Shown piece after piece: positions 19,098-25,783 of a stretch of 25,783 nt of DNA. Every line of letters begins with the position of its first letter. The stretch's first letter is position 1. The DNA is taken from assembly GCA_000969725.1 (NCBI GenBank), contig JXSR01S011217.1; one strand, written 5' to 3'. Under the pieces are notes generated by a model that searched no databases, was not told the origin of the DNA, and worked only from the letters and a program-made list of their open reading frames with translations. This DNA comes from Ophiothrix spiculata (Eukaryota; Echinodermata; Ophiuroidea; Amphilepidida; Ophiotrichidae). The position numbers were made by a program, and so were the translations under genes.

Positions 19098-19765
19098 CTA
19101 CAGATATAAAAGTTAATATTTCTATGGTCATAACGTGGCAGACAAATGATAATAATAATAACATCAACATGTTTATAGCGATTTTCCATTTGGATCATAG
19201 ATCCTTTTGATCAAACCGCTTATGATTCGCTGCAGGTAAATCCTCACAATTAATTCACTTGATGTAGTGAGTGCTAACATGATAATAAAATGATAACATG
19301 ATAAAACTCCTACAGGACTCAATGGATCTGGCAAATTTGTTTGGTGAGCTCCAGTACGATTGACATACTCAAGAAATGCATGACCCTAAATTTGTTTGAC
19401 ATGCTCCTGTAGGACTACGAGGGAGCGCAGCGACCAACTCTTGTTTTCTATTTGTAGCATGATTAGTAGGTTGGAGTTAGTTATAAAGTACAGTTTCTTG
19501 GTCTGTAACACAGACCTAGAGTCTCAATGGTGTAACATGCTACCATAGAACCTATGACTCAATTGAATTCAAACTGCGGGAGTAAACATATAAGTATTAT
19601 ATATCAAGGTGAACCTGTAATTTCTACAAAATAGACAAAAATGGTACACAGTAATAGGTAATTAAATACTAGTACACTGATCTTGCAACTAAAAAACATT
19701 CACCAGTGACCATTCACCCGGCAACTAAAGCAAGTACGTGGCCCTCTCTAGAGGTAAAGAACCTA
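19098..19765. other. Probable intron segment with short direct repeats
   Basis: If the two minus-strand exons are real, this lies in their intron. It contains a short AAT microsatellite near 19150. A loose direct repeat, AAATTTGTTTG..GCTCC, occurs at about 19332 and 19388. A GC-richer GAGGGAGCGCAGCGACC at about 19419-19435 may be a transposon end. No gene is seen. Confidence 0.4.
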
Positions 19766-20017
19766 AAGGTGGATTGATACTCTCATACATTCGGTACCCA
19801 ATGTATATTTGTGACGTCAAAATATATTCGGCATCAAATAAAAAGTATGAACCGGAGAAAGATATATTTATATCAATACGTGCTGAATAATGTTGTCAAG
19901 CGGGCTATTTAATCCGTTTCAACTCGGCATGATCATCCAGTTTCATTCGGTGTCGAATGATTTTGGCGTCACAAGTATACATTCGGTACCGAATGTATGA
20001 CAGTATGAATCCACCCT
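19766..20017. mobile_element. MITE, about 252 bp, with CRE-like sites in both ends
   Basis: The left end AAGGTGGATTGATACTCTCA and the complement of the right end AGGGTGGATTCATACTGTCA begin inverted repeats of about 60 bases that include CATACATTCGGTACC. TA flanks both sides (19764-19765 and 20018-20019). The left arm carries TGACGTCA at 19812-19819, and the right arm the one-mismatch TGGCGTCA at 19964-19971. The interior AAGTATGAACCGGAGAAAGA aligns with AAGTATGAACCAGTAAAAAA of the MITE at 15093-15360, showing common descent despite different outer ends. Confidence 0.85.
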
Positions 20018-20342
20018 TATTCGCCTTATGCACAGACTCACTATTAAGTCTCTATCTCAAGGTCAAATATGCGCACAGTTTGGGGCATACACAGCTACAT
20101 GCAGCCTTGATTGCGGGCCCACATATATCAACGCATTCCACACAAGCAGCTCGGGCGTGTTTAAAGTAGTAAACTCACTCTCCAGTACGAGACTCTAAAG
20201 TCGAAAATACCCTTAAATTATCAAGAAGACTAGACCACTGATATTTAGATGAATTTGTTAAAAGGAGCCTTTCAACATTCTTTTGCTGGTGTCTTTGGAT
20301 CATATGAGAAGCGTTTTATTTCGATCAAAGACAGTCCACTAT
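20018..20342. other. Unassigned stretch inside the probable intron
   Basis: Somewhat richer in GC than its surroundings near 20090-20160. The minus strand has AGA/GTGAGT at about 20178 preceded by acceptor-like AG sites, but any exon there would be only 16 or 33 bases, so nothing is called. Confidence 0.35.
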
Positions 20343-20504
20343 CAGGCATGAGATTGCATCTTCCTGAAAAAAGCTGGAAACACTGGAAAAGCGTGTGAAA
20401 TTGGTAAAAAATGCCTAAAATGGGCTGAAAATAAATAAAATTGTGGTAATTTTGACATCAAAAAAAGCTGGAACCAGCTGAAAAGCTGGAAAATCTCATG
20501 CCTG
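20343..20504. mobile_element. MITE, 162 bp, with 6-bp target duplication (hAT-like ends)
   Basis: The ends CAGGCATGAGATT and AATCTCATGCCTG are perfect inverted repeats of 13 bases. CACTAT flanks both sides exactly (20337-20342 and 20505-20510). CAG-starting ends recall hAT elements, although hAT duplications are usually eight bases. Inside, AAAAAGCTGGAA recurs near both ends with additional GCTGGAA copies. No coding capacity. Confidence 0.88.
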
Positions 20505-20544
20505 CACTATCAAAGGATCATGTTGTCTGTGGACTGCATTATAG

Positions 20545-20692
20545 CTTGGTCACAATAATCGTACGAACAGCTTACTAGCAGTGTTTAGTCCATCTAATAG
20601 GACCACCGCTGCTTGCTTTACTCACTGCTCCTGGTCCTTTTAAACGGACTAAACACTGCTCGAAAGCTGTTCGTACGATTATTGTGACCAAG
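20545..20692. mobile_element. Palindromic MITE, 148 bp
   Basis: CTTGGTCACAATAATCGTAC at the left end is mirrored exactly at the right, and the arms continue through GAACAGCTT, AGCAGTGTTTAGTCC and AGGACCA with only small gaps. Nearly the whole element can fold into one hairpin around a 35-base centre. It lies 40 bases from the preceding MITE. No clean target duplication is visible. Confidence 0.88.
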
Positions 20693-20983
20693 TCCTTAGA
20701 TAGAGACCACATTATTAAGAAATCAGGTCCAAATAGATGTTAGCACAGGTTATGACAAGTACTCCATCGATTCCCACATATAATGAAATTAGCCAGCAAA
20801 ACATCAGATAATGTGTAAGTATATTATATAGTATAAGCAATTTTCCCGAGTCCAAGTAATTTGGCACACTCTTGCATATATTAGTTTGATGTCTTCAATT
20901 TGTATAATGTCCAAACTTCAAACTCAACATAGCTACAGAAACTTCCGAGACATTTTGCAAGATCTACAACACAGTGTACTCAC
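20693..20983. other. Unassigned segment of the probable intron
   Basis: Lies directly downstream of the candidate donor at 20983 on the minus strand. On the plus strand, GT/GTAAGTAT near 20814 is donor-like, but the frame before it stops. No gene is called. Confidence 0.4.
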
Positions 20984-21047
20984 CCTTCACAGCCTTTAAC
21001 CAGAGATAATTTGGAGCAAAACTAAAGCCCTTCCACTGCGGCGCAAA
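20984..21047 (-). CDS. Candidate internal exon, unidentified gene (first of two)
   Basis: A 64-base minus-strand segment begins after the strong acceptor TTGTTCCTTTCCACAG and ends at GAAGG/GTGAGT, a near-ideal donor. Only one of its three frames is open. That frame starts in phase 0, encodes FAPQWKGFSFAPNYLW and then LKAVK, and leaves one G over. The aromatic-rich, GC-richer composition differs from the surrounding AT-rich DNA. The spare G continues in phase into the candidate exon 19014-19097 across an intron of 1,886 bases that holds three MITEs. No protein family is recognised and no upstream exon was found with confidence, so first and last exons probably lie outside the window or are missed. 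Confidence 0.42.
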
Positions 21048-22056
21048 CTGTGGAAAGGAACAATTGGTACCCTGTCCTCGTTTCTCCATCACTATCCTCC
21101 CTTCTTTTAATCCTAAACACTTGTTATCACTCCTAGACAATTAGCCACAGGGTTGGACACCTGATTTCCAAGACAACACCAGTTAGAGTACCTCACCAAA
21201 TTTCAATATCAAGATCTCTTCCCCACAACCTTAAGACCTTAAACTTGAACTTGAACTATTTACTACGTCACTAATGATAGGACCACATTTTTGGTTAAAT
21301 AGGGGGTTAGACTTTAATCTCAAGGTCAGTACAAAGCACAAAAGTTCATTGGCCAGCTCCTAACATCACTCACCAACACCTTGCCGTAATTACATCTAAT
21401 CTGGATTTCTAATTCACATAAACCAAGTTTGTCAATGTTAATCTGGATTTTAAATCCATGTAACCAGGTTTGGCAATATTGATATGGCATGTGGATTAAT
21501 TTCGTACCTAGCCTTATAACATGATCACGATAACTCATGGTCGGAGTTAACATAGTGCATACTTGGGTCATTCTAGGATGTATTGAGGTGTTAGAACAGA
21601 GGAAGGGGCTGTCTGCTGCGGATAAAAGTTGGCTTGGAAATACATGGACAGTGGGTGCATGGCTGAAGGATGTCCTTTTGATTTTTGATGTAAAGTGACA
21701 TCTTTCCGTGACCATGATGAATATTTTATTTTTAGTCTAGATCTCTTCAGAAACAGAGGGGTGAAAAAAAGCATCTTTCATGAAGATTTTTTCCAGGGAC
21801 CCCTCAAATGCCAAATTCCTGAACATATAGCAAGGCACCACTGAGTTGCCACCTTAGAAGCAATAATTTACAACTAACCATGACCCAACCCTAACCCTAA
21901 GCATATCCTAACCCTATGATTTTGGATGGGATCTATAAAATATACTTGGTCAAGCCTTTCCCTTAAAGTTCTACATTGTAGAAGTAAGGTTGGCTATGTT
22001 ATTTTACATTTTAAAGTCATATCTGAGTTCATATGATTTCACTAAATCTCACTGTA
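21048..22056. other. Unassigned stretch with a 42-bp duplication and a SINE fragment
   Basis: 21397-21438 and 21439-21480 are a direct duplication of 42 bases, each starting TAATCTGGATTT. The segment at 21735-21775 (TCAGAAACAGAGGGGTGAAAA and what follows) matches the body of the family A SINE at 1410-1450, so it is a headless fragment. AACCCTAACCCTAAGC near 21891 is telomere-like but only two units long. The 129-codon minus-strand open stretch at 21326-21715 runs across the duplication and is probably non-coding. Confidence 0.45.
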
Positions 22057-22200
22057 GAAGTCCAAAAACCTCTTAGATGGGGGTTATTTACAGGGCAAAA
22101 ATACGGTCGCTCAGATGTGGCTTACTATCACAGGTTTGGAAAATGGAGCTCCCCTGTTCAAATCCTGTTCACCCTGCTAGAGTTAACCTAGCTAATATAG
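22057..22200 (+). mobile_element. tRNA-derived SINE, copy 3 of family A
   Basis: The leader AGTCCAAAAACCTCTTAGAT and then GGGGGTTATTTACAGGGCAA aligns with the leader of copy 1 read from its minus strand. The tRNA-like head follows, with an A-box-like TGGCTTACTATCACAGG from 22118 and a B-box-like GTTCAAATCC at 22156-22165. This copy is on the plus strand, opposite to the other two. The tail is undefined beyond about 22200. Confidence 0.5.
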
Positions 22201-22494
22201 AATACAGACCTAGAATTGAACATAACTTTTGTCTCCCACCCCTACTTGAATGAAAAAAAATCTGCCTTTCTCCTTTGAAATAAAACACATGTCAATTTTG
22301 TTAATATAAACACACATCCCTTCCGCATGACAAAAGTAGATATCTCATTTCTATGAATTGATTTTCAAAGCGAAGGACGAGATGAAAAAAATCATATTTT
22401 CATTTTTTTAAAACAGCACATTTTCTTGATTAGAAATTGTTACTCTTTCCTACACAATTTCCAATATAGAATTAACAAGAAAGTAGCAACTTAG
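22201..22494. other. Unassigned stretch
   Basis: AT-rich, with no gene or repeat that I can support. It may include the tail of the SINE to its left. Confidence 0.4.
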
Positions 22495-22669
22495 GCAGTC
22501 TTGACCTCAGCTGAAAGTCAAGCAGCTCTTAATATTTTAAAAGCATGTAGGCAGGAAGCTTATCCTTTCTGATAAAGCGCTTACTCGTCTGAAGGTGATA
22601 AACCTAAAAGCTCCTAAAACACCCCTTTACATACATAAGTCAGAGAGCAGGATATTATTCTTAACATAG
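22495..22669 (+). pseudogene. Possible frameshifted retrotransposon relic
   Basis: The plus strand is open from 22495 to TGA at 22570 with coding-like content (ESQAALNILKACRQEAYPF). A second open stretch in another frame runs from 22571 to TAG at 22667 (RLKVINLKAPKTPLYIHKS). ILKACRQEAYPF resembles, from memory of the family, the segment just before the integrase region in BEL/Pao polyproteins, where a short helix and a Q-E-x-(F/Y)-P motif occur. The frame break and the lack of flanking polyprotein show it is dead. The assignment is weak, and chance or a host exon remain possible. Confidence 0.25.
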
Positions 22670-23264
22670 TCAGGAAATTATAAAACACCCAAGCAGGAAG
22701 CATAATGTACTATCATTTTTTCTTGGATTTACTCATTTTTTTTCCTTGTTTGAATTATGAACATTATAAAATATCAGTTTAAAACATGTTTGTTTGTTTT
22801 TTGCAACAAGAAAATCAAGTTTTGGTCATTTTACATCCAGATATTTAATGAACGTTAAATCATTAATGGAATCAGAACTGTGTTACCTTGTCCTAAATCC
22901 TAGGTATACTATTATGTTGTGCTAAAAAAAAACTTGTTGTGATGCCCCCAGTGACTGACCCTAGTCAAAAAATAAAATATATATAATGGTCAGGAAAGCA
23001 CCAAATTTTGCTCAGATTGGATATTTTTTTTTTTTTTTTGAAAATGCAGCCAAAATTACCAAAATTTGGCACTTTGGGTGTTTTGTATTATTTTTTGTTA
23101 CTCTGACCAACTCCATTTTCAGAAATTCGATAATAATAGCATAAAATTTGTATCAGGTCTTATTAATATCTCTTGCTGGCAACTAATCTATATTTACCGG
23201 ACCAGGTAACAACTGTTAAAAGAGTTTTATAGTTGTCAACTAGTGATAGTAAAGGCTCATACAG
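22670..23264. other. Unassigned stretch with a T run inside an inverted repeat
   Basis: AAAGCACCAAATTTTG near 22996 is mirrored by CAAAATTTGGCACTTT near 23060, with 16 uninterrupted T residues at 23024-23039 between them. The rest is AT-rich and featureless. Confidence 0.45.
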
Positions 23265-23518
23265 CCCCATCCGAAAGACTGGATTGCACAAGATATCAAC
23301 TATCTACTGAAGATAGAAACCAAGATTACTGGACTTATCTTTCGGCTGTACTTAGGAAAACAGTGAAGGTATATGCACCAGGAGTTTGTAACATCATATG
23401 GAATCAGTATTTTTTTACCCATTGCCCATGATCTTGTAACCTAGTCTGGTTGCAGGGTACATTGTCTTGTTTACCTTCCAAACAAGATCACCATGGCTTT
23501 AAGAATTATGGGTGGTAA
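23265..23518 (+). CDS. Weak candidate for two terminal exons, unidentified
   Basis: The plus-strand segment 23265-23368 follows CATACAG and ends at GAAG/GTATAT. In one frame it encodes RYQLSTEDRNQDYWTYLSA. An 87-base putative intron ends at CTGGTTGCAG. The next segment, 23456-23518, continues in phase (GTLSCLPSKQDHHG) to a TAA stop, and AATAAA follows at 23540-23545. Against it, the first acceptor lacks a pyrimidine tract, another frame of the first segment is almost fully open, and no upstream exon is linked. No family is recognised. Confidence 0.2.
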
Positions 23519-24118
23519 TGGACAAGCAAATTCAGACAGAATAAACTACAGACACAAGAAATGATACAAAGATTTCTGTTTTGCATACCCGTTTAATAAT
23601 AATAGACAAACATTCCGTTTAAAAAAAATGATCTTTTGAGAACCAATACAGGACATGAAAGCCGTGACAAATAAATCTAGTTTGAAGTTTCTGAATTAAA
23701 TACCTCATAGTTTGTTTTAGCAAAGTTACATGTCAACTACAGACTTAGTTTAAGTGCAATGTCCTGGTCAGTAATTTGCCATAATTTTTTACCCAAATGG
23801 TCAAAATTATCAAAACAGCCTATAATAACCCTGTCTTGAGTAATAGTCACAATTATGGTAATGATGACTGGAGGTCAACATATTGAGTAGGCTAGGAACT
23901 AGAAACTCATTTCAAAATAATCTGAGTGCCTTGATCATGAGATAAGACTTGAGCTAGACCTTGGAAAAGATCAAGTTCATTACCAGTATTAAGGTAAACA
24001 TGAGCCTGCCTTTTAGTTGCCATATGCTTGGAATAAGTCACTCAATTTAGCGGGAATTTAGCACTAGCAAATTTTCCCAGGGAGAGGGGGTATTCAGCAG
24101 TGGAAAGGTGGGTATATG
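23519..24118. other. Unassigned stretch
   Basis: No gene or clear repeat. AATAAA at 23540-23545 could serve the weak candidate exons to its left. Composition is AT-rich. Confidence 0.4.
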
Positions 24119-24165
24119 CAGTGGCGTGCCCAGGGGGTAGCTTTGGGGGCTGCCCCGCAAGATTG
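24119..24165. mobile_element. Possible transposon end, hAT-like
   Basis: CAGTGGCGTGCCCAGGGGGT followed by GGGGGCTGCCCCGC resembles the CAGTGGCGTAGCC-type ends common on hAT-related elements in invertebrates. A matching opposite end was not found nearby, so the element is either truncated or its other end has decayed. Confidence 0.4.
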
Positions 24166-24362
24166 TAAAAATCATGTAAAATCAGCATGTTTTAATGATT
24201 TTTACCACTCAGCTCATATAAGTAAGTTACTGATAAAAAAAGATCTGACAAATTGTATGAGTCAGTATCAAAAAACCCGGTACTTATCATTCGTGGACAC
24301 CCTGTAGCCATGATCTGTAAATATATTTCACCTCCAAACTCTTTATAGCTTGGGAGATAATG

Positions 24363-24516
24363 GCATAAAACGTAAAATTAATTGGTATACCTTCTTTCTT
24401 TTTCTTATGTATTTACATAACAGCCTCATCCCCAGAGTTGCATAAAACGTAAAATTAATTGGTATACCTTCTTTCTTTTTCTTATGTATTTACTTAACAG
24501 CCTCATCCCTAATCCA
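24363..24516. repeat. Recent 77-bp tandem duplication
   Basis: 24363-24439 and 24440-24516 are two copies of a unit starting GCATAAAACGTAAAATTAAT and ending in CCTCATCCC. They are almost identical, with a visible difference at TTTACATAACAG against TTTACTTAACAG and loss of similarity at the very end. CCTCATCCCCAGAGTTGCAT reappears at 24530-24549, so a third partial copy remains. Each unit contains a long pyrimidine tract ending in CAG. Confidence 0.92.
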
Positions 24517-24549
24517 TCTAGATGGACTACCTCATCCCCAGAGTTGCAT

Positions 24550-25069
24550 CCTTTCATTTGCCTCTGAAGAGTGAAGAAACCTAAATGTTAAACCTTACAA
24601 AATGCATTTTTGAGGTCAAGGTCAATTAGTTAAAAGTGAACTACACACATGTTGAAATATGAGCCTACCCTACCCTTTTAAACTTTTATGGTTTCTGACT
24701 GGTTGAATTCACATAAAACTCTAACATCATCTGCTTACTTTGCCAAGATGAAAAAATCTGAACTGACTCACTGAAAGTCCATTGGAACCATCAATTTTCT
24801 TGTGCAAATTTGCTCAGAAACCAATACAATATCAAATAGCTACAATATTTATGCATTATCAAACCAGCTTGTCCACCTTGGGACAAAACTCTGTTCTAAA
24901 ATGTCCTTCAATGACAGTTTAAGAAAAACAACATGTTTTACCACTATTTGAAATGTTAAACTTACAAGAAAGTTTGAATAAGATAAAAGCAATGGAAAGC
25001 CCCTCATTGATCTGAGACTATCATGGGGCAGTGGCTTTTGTTATAAACCGATTGGCATGATTTGAGCTG
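24550..25069. other. Unassigned stretch
   Basis: No supported gene or repeat. A minus-strand CAAA/GTAAGC near 24745 has an upstream pyrimidine-rich AG, but the resulting 33-base segment is too short to call. Confidence 0.4.
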
Positions 25070-25276
25070 GTCAATAGTAAGTTACTATTGCCCTCTCACA
25101 ACTAAATCGGCATATAAAACAAATATTGACTGTTGACTTTCATTCTGGCAATAGTAAAAACTATTTTCCCTCAGTATTCTGGAGAATATTGTACAATTTC
25201 CCTCGACCTTTGGTCTTAGGAAAAAGTACATATTCTGAAAATCACTTCGGGGCAATTATAGTCATTACTATTCCTT
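25070..25276. mobile_element. Possible MITE with paired hairpins
   Basis: TCAATAGTAAGTTACTATTG at the left is itself a hairpin, and with the following CCCTC it aligns with the complement of the right end, GGAATAGTAATGACTATAAT. CAATAGTAAAAACTATT near 25149 and CCTCGACCTTTGGTC near 25201 form two more small hairpins. The layout suggests a decayed inverted-repeat element, but the outer limits are uncertain. Confidence 0.45.
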
Positions 25277-25783
25277 TTCAAGTCGTAAATCCTGTATAAT
25301 CAAAATTTTAAAAATGCCAAATCTTGTATTCCGCTTATATCATCCTTTTTTATCAAAAAATGGAACATAAAAGATACCGAAATTAAAATCACACCTATGG
25401 ACACTATTGTTTAGTATCAGAATGTTTATATGGCTACAACACTGAAATTTAATGATACAAAAATAATTATTATATATCAAGAAAACTTTTTTTATTCTCT
25501 AAGAGTAAATTTAAGGGGTTTAAGGTCCCAAGATCAGTGATTTATAAGGTTACTGACATTGGCTTTGTTGTTCCATATTAATTCCACCGTAGTAATCATC
25601 AATACAAACTGACGACTTGGTTCAAGTTGCGCAAGACATTTGTGTTTACATTTGCAAACAATTTCAGATTAATTGGTCTTAGTTAGCCATTATTATTGAT
25701 TGTAGCATTGTGCGTAACTTTATATTTCCTAATTAGTCAATTCCAAACAAAGCCAACACATTCTTGGTGACAAAACAGAAACT
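25277..25783. other. Unassigned AT-rich stretch at the window edge
   Basis: AT-rich, with no open frame, inverted repeat or array that stood out. Confidence 0.45.

Noticed and set aside
21326-21715. 129-codon open stretch on the minus strand, the longest in the window
   Set aside because: It spans the 42-bp tandem duplication, shows no domain or signal, and its length is within chance expectation for AT-rich DNA of this size.
21880-21915. Interstitial telomere array (CCCTAA repeats)
   Set aside because: Only about two adjacent units plus one stray unit are present. Similar AACCCTAAC words also occur at the ends of the family A SINEs.

Overview
This window looks like AT-rich nuclear DNA from a metazoan, most likely a marine invertebrate. 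The basis is the lack of any long open reading frame, many short inverted-repeat elements (MITEs), tRNA-derived SINEs, minisatellites and eukaryote-type splice signals. The mix of repeats recalls echinoderm, hemichordate, lancelet or mollusc genomes, but that is an impression and no species can be named. There are no bacterial-style genes, operons, rRNA genes, intact tRNA genes or CRISPR arrays. The longest stop-free runs, about 100-130 codons, are at chance level for a sequence of this length.

Layout. 1-5390 is mostly unassigned, with one SINE (1378-1564), a 49-base hairpin and short repeats. 5395-5955 is a degenerate minisatellite built on a GATA-type core. 6091-6991 is a large non-autonomous transposon with a 175-bp palindrome nested inside it. 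7813-8013 is a second SINE. 9627-10003 is a four-copy 95-bp tandem array whose first unit resembles the 5395-5955 array. 10578-10829 and 16093-16287 hold MITEs sharing one terminal motif. 12257-12430 holds two copies of a 51-nt hairpin with compensatory stem changes. 13027-13210 is a 46-bp tandem array. 14069-14809 is a 741-bp element flanked by TA. 15093-15360 and 19766-20017 are two related MITEs carrying cAMP-response-element palindromes. 16713-17220 holds two adjacent MITEs. 17451-17690 is a SINE of a second family. 18616-19008 has repeated nuclear-receptor DR1-like sites, interrupted by a MITE with TTA target duplications. 20343-20692 holds two more MITEs. 22057-22200 is a third copy of the first SINE family. 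24363-24516 is a recent 77-bp duplication.

Genes. The best host-gene evidence is on the minus strand. Two short exon-like segments, 21047-20984 and then 19097-19014, each have a strong acceptor and a strong donor, and they join in phase. They would be internal exons of a gene that I cannot identify, and the intron between them would contain three MITEs. Weaker exon-like segments and two frameshifted coding relics lie on the plus strand. Otherwise the window reads as intronic or intergenic DNA filled by successive transposon insertions.
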